A stretch of DNA of 64,000 nt from Micromonospora echinospora (GTDB taxonomy: Bacteria > Actinomycetota > Actinomycetes > Mycobacteriales > Micromonosporaceae): assembly GCF_014203425.1 (NCBI RefSeq), contig NZ_JACHJC010000001.1:3374001-3438000 (forward strand), given 5' to 3'. Below are positions 8,793 through 19,203 of this stretch, one piece after another; position 1 is the stretch's first letter; every line of letters begins with the position of its first letter. A program made the position numbers and the translations under genes. The notes under the pieces were generated by a model, which searched no databases, was not told the origin of the DNA, and saw only the letters and a program-made list of their open reading frames with translations.

Positions 8793-10295
8793 GTGTATCG
8801 AAGGCATGGCATCGCCCTGATCGGGATACTCGGCATGATCGGTGCCTTGGCCGCGGTCATCCCGGCGACGGCCGGGGAGTCGACGGCCGGGAGACCGACG
8901 GTGGGGTTGCAGTGGACGGCGTGCCCGCAGGACGTGGTGGTGCCGCCTGCGGTACAGGGGCAGGTGCAGTGCGCGAAGGTGCCGGTTCCGCTGGACTACC
9001 GCGACCCCGGCGGCACCCAGATCGAGATCATGGTGTCGCGGATCGCGAGCACGAAGCCGGAGAAGCGGCGCGGTGTGCTGATGTTCAACCCCGGCGGGCC
9101 GGGCGGCACCGGGCTGGATCAGCCGGGTTTCCTGGCCGGCCAAGGGCTGCCGGCCAGCGTCATGGATGCCTATGACCTGATCGGCATGGACACCCGGGGC
9201 GTCGGGCACTCGGCGCCGGTGAGCTGCGGCTTCGTCCTCGGCGACGCCTATTGGGCCAACATTCCGCCGTACGCGGTCGACGACGCGGACGTGACCCGGC
9301 ACGCGGAGGTCGCCGAGGAGGTCGCCGCCCGGTGCGCGGAGAACGACACCGACGGGCGGCTGCGGCATTTGACGACCGCCAACATGGCCCGCGACCTGGA
9401 CCGGATCCGGGCCGCGCTCGGTGAGGAAAAGGCCAGCTTCTACGGGGCGTCCTACGGCTCTGCGTTGGGTGCGGCGTACGTCTCGATGTTCCCTAGGAGC
9501 ACCGATCGGATCGTGTTGGACAGCAACATCGGCGACACCCACCTCGACCGGGACGGCCTGCGGCGGTATGCGCTCGGCATGGAGCAGACGTTCCCCGACT
9601 TCGCGACCTGGGCGGCGGCGCGACACGACTCCTACGGGCTGGGTCGCACGCCACAGCAGGTGCGCAGGACCTACTTGACCCTCGCCGAGCGGTTCGACCG
9701 GACGCCGGCGCCCGACGGGCTCACCGGCGAATTCTTCCGGGGCATCACGTTCGCCTACCTCTACAACGAGAGGCAGTACGGGAACCTCGCGCGGACCTGG
9801 CAGTCGTACCTGGATCCCGGCCAGGCACCGTCGCAGGCGGAGACGGCGGCGGCGGCGCCCAGCCCGAACGACAACGCCTTCACCGTGTTCCTCGCCGTCA
9901 CCTGCAATGACGTCCAGTGGCCCAAGGACGTCACGACCTATCGCCGGGCCGTCGCAGAGGACCGCAAGCGGTACCCGCTCTTCGGTGCGGCCAGCGCCAA
10001 CATCACCCCGTGCGCCTACTGGAAGTACGAGCCGTCCGAGCCGCCCGTCGCAATCAGTGCCAAGGGGCCCCGCAACGTGCTGGTCCTGCAGAACCGGCAG
10101 GACCCGGTCACCCCGTTGGCGGGGGGCAAGCTGCTGCGCGAGAAGTTCGGGCAGCGCGCCCGGCTAGTGACCGCCAACCAGAGCGGGCACGGCGTCTACG
10201 TGCTGAGCGGCAACGCCTGCGCGCTGAACCTCACCACGTCGTACCTCGTGGAGGGCACGATGCCGGCCAGGGACACGACCTGTCGGGGCGACTGA
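8793..10295 (+). CDS. secreted alpha/beta-hydrolase, tripeptidyl aminopeptidase (TAP) type
   Basis: A 500-aa exported hydrolase. The start GTG at 8793 follows AGGAGA by eight bases and directly precedes a signal peptide (RR at 3-4, hydrophobic 7-25, AG-type cleavage near 28); the frame is open further upstream but without these signs. The oxyanion region NPGGPGGTG is near 99-107, the nucleophile is Ser220 in YGASYGSA, and the C-terminal TAP-like domain carries DPVTP and SGHGVY with the likely catalytic Asp and His. Relatives cleave N-terminal tripeptides or hydrolyse esters outside the cell. A strong hairpin follows the stop. Confidence 0.92.
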   Translation: MYRRHGIALIGILGMIGALAAVIPATAGESTAGRPTVGLQWTACPQDVVVPPAVQGQVQCAKVPVPLDYRDPGGTQIEIMVSRIASTKPEKRRGVLMFNPGGPGGTGLDQPGFLAGQGLPASVMDAYDLIGMDTRGVGHSAPVSCGFVLGDAYWANIPPYAVDDADVTRHAEVAEEVAARCAENDTDGRLRHLTTANMARDLDRIRAALGEEKASFYGASYGSALGAAYVSMFPRSTDRIVLDSNIGDTHLDRDGLRRYALGMEQTFPDFATWAAARHDSYGLGRTPQQVRRTYLTLAERFDRTPAPDGLTGEFFRGITFAYLYNERQYGNLARTWQSYLDPGQAPSQAETAAAAPSPNDNAFTVFLAVTCNDVQWPKDVTTYRRAVAEDRKRYPLFGAASANITPCAYWKYEPSEPPVAISAKGPRNVLVLQNRQDPVTPLAGGKLLREKFGQRARLVTANQSGHGVYVLSGNACALNLTTSYLVEGTMPARDTTCRGD

Positions 10296-10312
10296 CCCGG
10301 ATCAGGAGTCAC

Positions 10313-10349
10313 CCGAGGGCGCGGAACACGAGGTGTTCCGCGCCCTCGG
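10313..10349 (+). terminator. terminator of the TAP-like peptidase gene
   Basis: A perfect 17-base-pair stem (10313-10329 with 10333-10349) closes a three-base loop 18 bases after the stop codon. No U-run follows. Confidence 0.8.
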
Positions 10350-10844
10350 CGGGGTCGTGGTCTGAACCGACCTGCGATCCGCAACGCTCCAAGCAGCATC
10401 AAAGCCTTGCCCTGCAGAGTGCTCAAGTACTTTTCCTGGGCGTTTCCGATCGCAGCCAGAGCCACGAGTTTCACGTCTGCGGTGCCACTCCTCACGACGA
10501 TCGGTTCGTCTTGAACCGGCAGCGAAGACGGATGGGTCGTGGTACTGCTCTGATCGATCGGAGTAAACGTCGCCTGTGGGCTATTCCAGACGGAATTCAT
10601 GTAGATCCACGAGAGCTGCTACGAGCGAACCGGTGTCGTGGGCGGCCGATCGATCGCGACACAACGGTGCCGTCGACTGTTCTGGTGCAGGAGCAGGTGC
10701 GCGTCCTGTTCGCCGGCCAGCCCGGTCAGCGCAAGCTCCCCTCGCAGTACGTCTTCCGCGGCACCTGCGCCACCTGCAGGAAGGCTGGGCCAGCTACGCC
10801 CGGCGGCACACTGACCGAGCCGATCAGAAGGACTGGGGCACGCA
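10350..10844. other. 495 bases without a recognisable gene
   Basis: A minus-strand frame beginning with ATG near 10600 (MNSVWNSPQATFTPID...) has protein-like composition for about 80 codons but then runs through the terminator above, and I cannot match it to a family. Plus-strand frames near 10690-10840 also look like broken coding sequence. I read this stretch as gene debris in front of the oxidoreductase gene. Confidence 0.4.
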
Positions 10845-11495
10845 ATGAAGGTATTCATCATCGGGGTCAGCGGATCCATCGGAGGGCTGCTCGCGCGGAA
10901 CCTGATCGATCGCGGCGATGAGGTCTCCGGCCTGGTACGTCGCGATGAGCAGAGAGCCGATCTCGCCGCGCGGGGCATCGATGCGCGTGTCGCCGACCTC
11001 GCGGACATCACCCCCGGCTCCCTGGCATCCATGCTCAGGGGGATCGACGCCGTCGTGTATACCGCCGGGTCGAACGGAGGCGCCAGGGAGGTCACGGCGG
11101 CCATCGATGGTGACGGCGTGGTGAAGGCCCTCGAAGCGACGCGTATCGCCCGAGTGAAGCGCTTCACGTTGGTATCGGTGCTTCCCGAGGCCGGGCGGGG
11201 CCAGGAATTCGACGAGGACGTGGAGTTCTACTTCGCGGTGAAGAAGCTCATCGACGTCGCCGTGTCTGAAAGTGGTCTCGACTGGCTGATCCTCAGGCCA
11301 TCGGCGCTTGTCGATAACGCCGGAATCGGGGCGATAGCCCTCGGTCCGGCGCAGCCGCACGACGAGATCTCCCGCGAGGACGTCGCCGCCACCCTGGCGG
11401 AACTGCTCCACGAGCCCCGGATCCGCCGGCAAATCCTCGAGCTCACTCAGGGCTCGACGCCGATTGCCACGGCGGTTCAGACGAACATCCGCTGA
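10845..11495 (+). CDS. NAD(P)-binding atypical SDR oxidoreductase
   Basis: A 216-aa Rossmann protein of the NAD(P)-binding atypical SDR type (SDR_a5/YwnB-like). The nucleotide-binding glycine motif GVSGSIGG lies at residues 7-14, an acidic or arginine-rich tip after the second strand (VRRDEQ) suggests NADP preference, and LDWLILRPS near 145 is the usual substrate-side signature. Length is normal. The chemical role of this family is usually unknown. It stands alone, with debris upstream and a strong hairpin 28 bases downstream. Confidence 0.85.
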   Translation: MKVFIIGVSGSIGGLLARNLIDRGDEVSGLVRRDEQRADLAARGIDARVADLADITPGSLASMLRGIDAVVYTAGSNGGAREVTAAIDGDGVVKALEATRIARVKRFTLVSVLPEAGRGQEFDEDVEFYFAVKKLIDVAVSESGLDWLILRPSALVDNAGIGAIALGPAQPHDEISREDVAATLAELLHEPRIRRQILELTQGSTPIATAVQTNIR

Positions 11496-11523
11496 CCGGC
11501 TCGCGGCGGCGCGGATGGCTGTC

Positions 11524-11564
11524 GCTCGGCGCGTGACGGCCGTAGCTTCCGTCACGCGCCGAGC
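11524..11564 (+). terminator. terminator after the oxidoreductase gene
   Basis: A perfect 16-base-pair stem (11524-11539 with 11549-11564) around a nine-base loop lies 28 bases beyond the stop codon. Confidence 0.75.
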
Positions 11565-11649
11565 GGGCGTCGTCCTCAGCCGTGCGGGTGGATGCGGCAC
11601 CAGGTCCACCACGTCGACACGCGGGTGAGTGCCAGTCAGGCATCGCTCT

Positions 11650-11690
11650 GTGTAGCACGCCTGACGAGCGCGATGTCGCCCCGGGCCTGG
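11650..11690 (-). pseudogene. relic of a GNAT gene C-terminus
   Basis: Read on the minus strand the segment gives DIALVRRATQ followed shortly by a stop, nearly the same as DFALVRRATK at the C-terminus of the acetyltransferase at 27713-28120; about 25 bases are almost identical between the two places. Only this tail is recognisable. Confidence 0.4.
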
Positions 11691-11801
11691 GTTTCTGGTC
11701 CCAGTGGGCGGGTCGAGCATCAAGTTGGGCACCGTGACGGTGGATCGAGGCGCGCTGCGCAGCGGCCGGCACCCCTGCCCGCCGTCGATCGTCGGCATGT
11801 T

Positions 11802-11984
11802 CCAGATCGCGGACTCGGTGATCCGGTCTGGTTGCAGCCCCGGACCCGGGTCGGCTCGGACCGCGTTCTTGGCGTCGTCGCGCCGTGCCTGGGCGTCGGC
11901 GCTGTCGCTGGTGATGGTGTGCGGGGTGACGACGTAATCGAGGTCGCCCGGCTCACGGGCGGCGTCCCCGACCCAGGCCGCCAT
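11802..11984 (-). pseudogene. relic of an AbiEii-like nucleotidyltransferase gene
   Basis: The minus strand encodes AREPGDLDYVV, VTPHTITSDSAD and AVRADPGPGLQPDRITESAIW in one frame. This matches the first third of actinobacterial nucleotidyltransferases of the AbiEii/AbiGii toxin superfamily as I know them (a PGDLD-type acidic motif). After ESAIW the similarity stops abruptly, and there is no intact start or full catalytic domain. It is a leftover fragment just downstream of the first LuxR regulator gene. Confidence 0.5.
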
Positions 11985-12025
11985 AGATGGCAGCACGTCG
12001 GGCGCTGCCCCACCGCCGGCCGGCG

Positions 12026-14797
12026 CTACCCGCGGCCTGCCCAATCAGGAAGTGCAAGTTCTTTGAGCTGCCTGCGGGAGGTGATGCCCAGCTTGCGGAA
12101 GATGCTGCGCAGGTGGGCTTCGATCGTGCGCGGGCTCAGGAACAGCTGTGCGCCGACCTCCCGGGAGGTCGCTCCGGTGGCGACCAACCGGGCGATGTGC
12201 AGCTCATGGGCGGTGAGCGCGTCGGTCGGCTGAGCGGCGCGTTTTCGTGGGTGTTCACCGGTGGCGCGTAGTTCGCGGGCGGCACGCTCGGCGAACGCCT
12301 CCGCACCCATATCGGACAGCAGCTCGTGGGCGGTGCGAAGTTGTTCGCGGGCCTCCCGACGGCGGCCCTCGCGGCGCAGCCACTCGCCGTAGACGAGATG
12401 GGTACGAGCGAGGTAACCGCCCATCCGGCTGTGCTTGAGCTGCGCGATCGCCTCGAGGTACTGATCCTCGGCTGCCGATCCGGTGCTCGTGAGCGCCTCT
12501 GAGCGCGCCGCCATTCCCAGCGCCCACGGCGTCCCGCTGGCACGAGCCCGGGAGCAGAGCTGCTTCATCGCCTCGACCGCTCGTTCTGGTCGACCGGCGC
12601 GGGCAGCTGACTCGATGAGCTCGAAGTGGACGAGGTTGCTGAGCGCCAGCTCTGGGGAATTGAACGCCCGTACCGCAGCGTCCTGCGCGGCCGGATAGTT
12701 GCCCAGCCCGTTGTGGAGCACCGCCATCGCGTACTGAGCGAAGGAGGCCTCCGTACTCTCGTCGGAGAAGGCGACGTCCTGGGCGGTTAGGGCGTTGAGC
12801 GCCGTGGTCTCCGCCTGGTCGCCACGCCAGGCACTCAGGATGATGTGAGCGTGCCGCAGCTGTACGCCGCCGGTGGCCTGCGTGATGGTCGTCGCCTCGG
12901 TGGCGAGCTCGCCGGCTCGGGCGAGTTCGCCCATCAGGACCGACGTGATGGACAGGAAGCGCAGCGAGTCCGGGAGCGTCGTCAGCGCACCGGCCTCACG
13001 AGTCAACTGGACGTTACGGCGGGCCAGTAGGTAGAGCAGCTCGTCGTCGAGGATTGCCACCGCATTGCGGCCGGCCAGCCGCAGCCAGCGGTCGCTCTGG
13101 CAGTCTTGCTCGGGGTCCGTGAGCGGGCTGTTGCGAAACGCCTCCAGAGCGTGCCGCAGCCTAGGCGCTCCCGTCGCATATCCACCCGTCAAGGTCTTCG
13201 TGAGGCCATCAAGCAACAGGTCCGACGGCTGCGGCGACCCTGGCGGTGCAGGTGCGGCCCGAGCGGCCTCGGCGACCTCCAGGACGCCGCGGTCGGAGTC
13301 ACCGGCCACGAGCGCCGCGTCGAGCGCGTGCAGGTAGGTCTCGCGGGCCAGGGCCGCATCGAGCGGGGTGAGGGTCCTGGCTGCGTCCAGCAGCATTCCC
13401 GGCACCTCGCTACCGCGCGTGGTGTGGAACGTGACCTGGGCACGCAGTAACTTCAGGCGGGCTGCTTGCAACGCGTCCAGCGGCCCGGCGGCCGCGATCG
13501 TCAGCAGTCTCAGGGAGCTCTCGGGCGCACCGGCCTCGTGCTTGGCGTGCGCGGCTACCAGCGCCCGTCTCGTACGGTCGGCCGGCTCGGGAGTCAGCTC
13601 GGCGGCTTGCTGCAGGAACGCGGCTGCGGCAGCCCACCCGCCGCGGGCTCGCGCCCGGTCGGCCAATTGCTCAAGTTCTGCGGCGGCTTCCTCGTCGGTG
13701 CCGAGCACGGCCTGCGCACGGTGCCAGGCGCGCCGGTCGGGGTCGAGCTGCGGGTCGGTGGCAGCGGCCAGCGCGCGGTGTGCGCGGCGGTGATCGGGTG
13801 GTGTGGCGGCCCGGTACACCGCCGAGCGCACCAGCGGATGGCGAAACCGCACCCGGGTGTCGATCTCCAGCAGTCCGGCGGCTTCGGCGGGTGCTGCCGC
13901 TTCGCGGGCAATCCCCAGGTGTGCGGCCGCGCGCCACAGCAGCGCCACCTCGCCAGTCGGCTCGGCGGCCGCGACCAACAGGAGCAGTTGCGTCTCGGCG
14001 GGCAGGCTACCTGAACGGCGCTGGAAGCTCTCCTCGATGCGGTGAGGAACGCTCAACGCGTCCGGCAGCTCGAACCCGCCGGCCAGCTGCGTCGGCGGCG
14101 TGCTTCGGGGAAGTTCCAGCAGCGCCAAGGGGTTGCCGCGCGACTCGGCGATGATCCGGTCGCGGACCCCGTCGTCCAGCGGTGTGGGGACCGCGGCAGC
14201 CAGCAGCGCCTGCGCGTCGGTCTCGCCGAGCCCATCCAGGCGCAGCTCGGGCAGCCCGGAGAACGGGCGAACGTCGCCTCCGTCGTGGTCGCGCAGTGCG
14301 AACACCAGCGCCAACTGCTCGGCCGCCACCCGACGTGCCACAAACGCCAGCACCTGGGCGGATGGCTGATCGAGCCACTGCGCATCGTCGATGAGGCACA
14401 ACAGTGGCCCCTCCTCGGCGACCTCGGCCAGCAGGTTAAGGGTCGCCAGCCCGACCAGGAACCGGTCCGGCGCGGCACCGGCTCGCTGCCCGAACGCCAC
14501 GCCCAGGGCAGCCTGCTGCGGCTCGGGTAGCGCACCCGCGCGGTCCAGCAACGGCCCGCACAGCTGGTGCAAACCGGCGAATGCGAACTGCGTCTCAGAC
14601 TCCGCTCCGGCCAGAATCTCCGCCCGGAACCCCAAAGGAGCCGCGACGTCGCGGGCATACTCCACCAGCGCCGTCTTCCCGATGCCCGCTTCCCCGCGCA
14701 CCACGAGCGCCCCGCTGCGCCCCGCCTGCGCCCGGGCGAGCAGTTGCTTGACCGTTTCGCGCTCCGCGTGCCGGCCTAGAAGATTCGCCAGTTTCAT
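12026..14797 (-). CDS. large ATP-binding LuxR-family regulator (copy 1)
   Basis: A 923-aa LAL-like regulator. Walker A GEAGIGKT is at residues 35-42, Walker B LLCLIDDAQ at 132-140, a long TPR-like helical middle follows, and a LuxR helix-turn-helix (GATSREVGAQLFLSPRTIEAHL) sits at the C-terminus. ATG at 14797 was chosen because the protein then starts like its paralogue (xxLLGRxAER); a longer upstream frame lacks support. It is divergent from an ABC-ATPase stub and the kinase gene at 15363, with about 360 bases between. It is closely related along its whole length to the regulator at 32380-35115 and to a broken copy at 16330-17274. The inducer is unknown. Confidence 0.92.
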   Translation of the reverse strand: MKLANLLGRHAERETVKQLLARAQAGRSGALVVRGEAGIGKTALVEYARDVAAPLGFRAEILAGAESETQFAFAGLHQLCGPLLDRAGALPEPQQAALGVAFGQRAGAAPDRFLVGLATLNLLAEVAEEGPLLCLIDDAQWLDQPSAQVLAFVARRVAAEQLALVFALRDHDGGDVRPFSGLPELRLDGLGETDAQALLAAAVPTPLDDGVRDRIIAESRGNPLALLELPRSTPPTQLAGGFELPDALSVPHRIEESFQRRSGSLPAETQLLLLVAAAEPTGEVALLWRAAAHLGIAREAAAPAEAAGLLEIDTRVRFRHPLVRSAVYRAATPPDHRRAHRALAAATDPQLDPDRRAWHRAQAVLGTDEEAAAELEQLADRARARGGWAAAAAFLQQAAELTPEPADRTRRALVAAHAKHEAGAPESSLRLLTIAAAGPLDALQAARLKLLRAQVTFHTTRGSEVPGMLLDAARTLTPLDAALARETYLHALDAALVAGDSDRGVLEVAEAARAAPAPPGSPQPSDLLLDGLTKTLTGGYATGAPRLRHALEAFRNSPLTDPEQDCQSDRWLRLAGRNAVAILDDELLYLLARRNVQLTREAGALTTLPDSLRFLSITSVLMGELARAGELATEATTITQATGGVQLRHAHIILSAWRGDQAETTALNALTAQDVAFSDESTEASFAQYAMAVLHNGLGNYPAAQDAAVRAFNSPELALSNLVHFELIESAARAGRPERAVEAMKQLCSRARASGTPWALGMAARSEALTSTGSAAEDQYLEAIAQLKHSRMGGYLARTHLVYGEWLRREGRRREAREQLRTAHELLSDMGAEAFAERAARELRATGEHPRKRAAQPTDALTAHELHIARLVATGATSREVGAQLFLSPRTIEAHLRSIFRKLGITSRRQLKELALPDWAGRG

Positions 14798-14827
14798 TCC
14801 CACCCGAATCCGTCGGCACTTAATAAG

Positions 14828-14851
14828 TAGGTAATTGTCACCGACGCGAGC
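14828..14851 (-). promoter_or_regulatory. conserved upstream element of the LuxR genes (copy 1)
   Basis: In the direction of the regulator, a 24-base element containing GCGTCGGTGA, then AA and TACCTA, lies about 30 bases before the start. The same element precedes the other two LuxR copies (17319-17342 and 32312-32335), while the bases between element and start have diverged. It may be the promoter or a binding site. Confidence 0.5.
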
Positions 14852-15158
14852 CTCGTTCGCCAACCCCAGTTCTAAACCGTGGACGGGTGGGCGATTCGTC
14901 CGCCGTATGCCAGGCCTGCCCGCACCGGCCCATTTGCTGGTCTGGCACGCCCTGGCAACGGCCATCCACCTCTCTGCACGGTGGCGACCGGCGACGACAT
15001 CAGGGGCTTCCACCGACGCGAAGGCGCCGCCGCCGATGCCAGCCTGAAGACACGCCAAACCGGCAACGACCGGACCAGCGCCAGACCTCGTCCGTCCGGG
15101 AACGGCCCTGACCCGCGAGGTCGCCCCGCTTCGGACCGTCGACGCGAAAGGAACCGCC

Positions 15159-15353
15159 ATGTCTGTCAGCGCTGTCATCGACGTTGCCAGGCGGAACCTC
15201 AGCCGCGGCGATGTTCGTGCCGTGAAGTTCCTTTCGTTCTGTATCGACCTCGCCGGTAGGGCCGGCACCATTTATCCAGTTTCCCGGTGCTGCGAAGCGG
15301 GGTCTGGACTTCGCCGTCGTGGAACTCCACCAAGGGCGAGCGAGAGTAGTTAG
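15159..15353 (+). pseudogene. degenerate ABC-ATPase N-terminal stub (copy 1)
   Basis: A 64-codon frame with a ribosome site (GAAAGGAACCGCC) starts MSVSAVIDVARRNLSRGDV and continues RAVKFLSF. This is a decayed match to the ATPase N-terminus [19 protein letters not shown]...HAVKDLSF at 6386. Homology ends before the Walker A position and the rest is unrelated. It ends nine bases before the kinase gene. Its place, facing a LuxR gene at about 360 bases, is the same as for the two better preserved stubs. The rest of the 14852-15158 interval shows no gene. Confidence 0.55.
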
Positions 15354-15362
15354 GAAATCCTG

Positions 15363-16316
15363 ATGAGCAGGAATCGAGTCCTTTATGGACATTATGAGGT
15401 AGGCGATCTCATTGGCTGGGGCGGTATGGCCAATATCCGCCTAGGTCGCGACATCCGCTCGGGTCGGTCCGTTGCGATAAAGGTGCTCCGCAGAGATCTT
15501 GCACTGGATCCCCTGTTCCAATCCAGGTTTCGACGAGAGGCGCGGGTGATGGCTCGCCTCAGTCATCCCGCAATCGTCTCCGTCTATGACACCGGATATA
15601 GCGAGTTGGAAGGAGGCTCGGCGGGTAAGGTACGAGTTCCATATATTGTCATGGAGTATGTCTCTGGCCGACCCCTGTCGGACCTCCTCAAGGTTGGCGG
15701 GCTCAGACTCAAGGACTCGATCCAGTATCAGATCGAGATCCTCTCGGCGCTTGAGTTCAGTCATCGCGCCGGCATTGTCCATCGCGACATCAAACCGGCC
15801 AATGTGATGATCACAACGGAGGGTTCCGTCAAGATCGTGGACTTCGGAATCGCACACGCCAGTGGTGATTCAGCCCTGGCGATAACCCAGGCCCACGAGA
15901 TCCTTGGAACTCCCCAGTATCTCTCTCCCGAGCAGGTGCGCGGTGAGACCGTGGACGCCCGCAGCGACCTTTACTCCGCAGGCTGCCTGCTCTACGAGCT
16001 ACTTACCGGGCGGCCCCCCTTTATCGGTCCTGACCCGCTCTCTGTCGCCTACCAACACGTCTATGAGGAGCCCGCACGGGTCAGCACGCGCGGTCTGGAC
16101 CTCACTCCAGCGCTTGATTCCGTACTCGTGAAGGCTCTCGCCAAAGCCCGGAAGGATCGGTTCCGGAACGCGCGAGCGTTCAGAGAGGCGCTCCAGTCTG
16201 CGGCGAAGGGCATCATTAGCGAAGATGGCGGCGCCCATTTGGGTAAGTTCGAAAACGACGCGACCAAGGCACTCGCCATGGGCGGCCACGCCGGCATGGC
16301 CAGCGTCGACCGCTGA
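15363..16316 (+). CDS. soluble Hanks-type serine/threonine protein kinase (copy 1)
   Basis: A 317-aa PknB-like kinase domain: glycine loop IGWGGMA near 17-23, ATP lysine Lys40 in VAIK, catalytic loop HRDIKPAN at 140-147, DFG at 160-162, SPE at 188-190 and LLTGRPPFIG near 213. There is no transmembrane helix or extracellular sensor, so it should be cytosolic. ATG follows AGGAAATCCTG, nine bases after the ABC stub. It aligns without gaps over at least its first 170 residues to the kinase at 37350-38369. The first 300 bases are richer in A/T at third positions than the neighbours, suggesting transfer. The last ~20 residues run into the junction with the broken LuxR copy. Confidence 0.92.
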   Translation: MSRNRVLYGHYEVGDLIGWGGMANIRLGRDIRSGRSVAIKVLRRDLALDPLFQSRFRREARVMARLSHPAIVSVYDTGYSELEGGSAGKVRVPYIVMEYVSGRPLSDLLKVGGLRLKDSIQYQIEILSALEFSHRAGIVHRDIKPANVMITTEGSVKIVDFGIAHASGDSALAITQAHEILGTPQYLSPEQVRGETVDARSDLYSAGCLLYELLTGRPPFIGPDPLSVAYQHVYEEPARVSTRGLDLTPALDSVLVKALAKARKDRFRNARAFREALQSAAKGIISEDGGAHLGKFENDATKALAMGGHAGMASVDR

Positions 16317-16329
16317 CCGGCACCGCAGA

Positions 16330-17274
16330 TCAACGAGGAGGTAGCGCGCGTGATCGCTACTTTCTCGGCGGCCAACTCTTGGGCACGGGCGAGTTCGCCG
16401 GTGAGCACGAGCACTGAGGCCGGGGTGACGAGTGCGGCGGGGAGGGCGGTCAGCGCGCACGCTTCGCGAGTGAGCCGGACGTTGCGGATGGCCGGCAGAT
16501 AGGCCAGCGCTCGTCGTCCCACAGCATCGCCGCAGTGCGGTTGGCCAGCCACAGCCAGCGGTGGTCGTCGTCAGCTCGGCAGTCGTGGACTCGCAGCATC
16601 TCCAGGGCACAGGGTGGGCGCACTCACCGCGTACCGCTGTATAAACCGCGTGACGACTCCGTCGAGCAGGAGGTCGACCGGCTACGGCGCCCCGGCGGGC
16701 TGGAGGCGCGCTCTGGCGGCCTCGGGCACCTCGAGCAACCCGCGGCCCCGGCCGAGACGGCCAGCGTGAAGGCCGCGTTGACCGCCTGCAGGTACGTCTC
16801 GCGGGACAACATGGGGTCGAGCGGGCGAGCGCCTTGGCGGCGTCCAGCAGCATCCCGGCGCGTCGCTGCAGTGGGCCGGGTGGGACGCGATCCGGGCACG
16901 CAGTAGTTCGAGGCGGGCCCGCCGGCTGTCGACAGTCAGGCTCCGAGGCGGCCACGGGCGCACCGGGCCTGCGCGGCCTCGAGCGCCCGGCTCGCACGGA
17001 CGGCGGGCGCCGGTGTCAGCTCGGCCGCCCGTTGCAGGACGCGGCTGCCGCGGCCTGCGCGCCGCGTGCGCGGCGCTGGTCGGGTGGCATGGCGGCCCGG
17101 CGCAGCAACTCCACGTCGTCGGTCGGCTCCGTCGTCGCGAGCGTGCTCCAGGATCGCGGCCTTTCCGATGCCCGCTTCCCCGCGCACCACAATCGCCCCG
17201 CCGCGCCGGCGGTGTTTGGGGCGAGAGATGTTCGATGGCCACCCGCCTGTACGCCAGCCCAGGAGGCCGGCCAT
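16330..17274 (-). pseudogene. LuxR-family regulator, deleted and frameshifted (copy 2)
   Basis: The minus strand begins MAGLLG at 17274 after GGTGGGAGCGGA, then gives AIVVRGEAGIGKAAILEHARD (Walker A region). About 250 codons are then missing; MPPDQRRAR, LQRAAELTPAPA, SRETYLQAVNAAF, NVRLTREA and VLTGELARAQEL follow in shifting frames, all matching successive parts of copies 1 and 3. Similarity ends near 16330, before the TPR and DNA-binding part. The gene is dead. It shares its upstream region with copy 3, inside the large inverted repeat. Confidence 0.85.
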
Positions 17275-17318
17275 TCCGCTCCCACCCGAGGCTGGGATGA
17301 GTCCCGACAGTGTCGGAG

Positions 17319-17342
17319 TAGGTAGTTGTCACCGACGCGAAC
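17319..17342 (-). promoter_or_regulatory. conserved upstream element of the LuxR genes (copy 2)
   Basis: The same 24-base element as at 14828 and 32312, here about 44 bases before the start of the broken LuxR copy. Between this element and the ABC stub at 17614 no other gene is visible; the segment near 17400-17450 is similar to 32220-32250 in inverted orientation. Confidence 0.5.
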
Positions 17343-17613
17343 CGCATTCGTTCCCGATGCCGGCCGCCTCCGCAAGGCCGCGTTCTCAGCGCGGATGGGG
17401 TTGATGACTCGGATGCCGCAGGTCGAGACAGGCCTCGAGTACGCGGCTTTCGTCGCTGGTCAAGCGCACCGGCCGTCCAAACTGGCTGACTCGCACGGAC
17501 AGCGACCAGCTCGCTTGCGGCTGAGTGCGCTGACGGTAGGAGCTAAGGGGTTTGTACCGATGCCAAGGTGCCGCCATTAGCGGAAGCCTTGTGTCGAGAC
17601 GAAAGGACCCTCG

Positions 17614-18966
<1,353 letters not shown>

Positions 18967-19203
18967 CAGCGCATGGCCACCCGGACCGCCCGTCCGCCGA
19001 CGAAGGATCCGGCCGGCGACGGCCTCTTCACCGATGGCGCCGGCCCGGACGCCAGCGCCATCGTCTGGGACTTCGCCCGACGCCACCCGAAAGGACCACC
19101 GGCGTAACCCGATGAACCGCCAACTCGCACGCGCCGCCGAGCCAGCTGCACGAGCTGGCGCGGGGTCCTGCGGACAGCCGCCGCGACAACCCGAGGAGGA
19201 CGG

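Noticed and set aside
10824..12044. 406-codon minus-strand frame over the oxidoreductase gene
   Set aside because: It crosses two strong hairpins and an intact gene; only its first ~60 residues resemble a protein family, reported as a relic.
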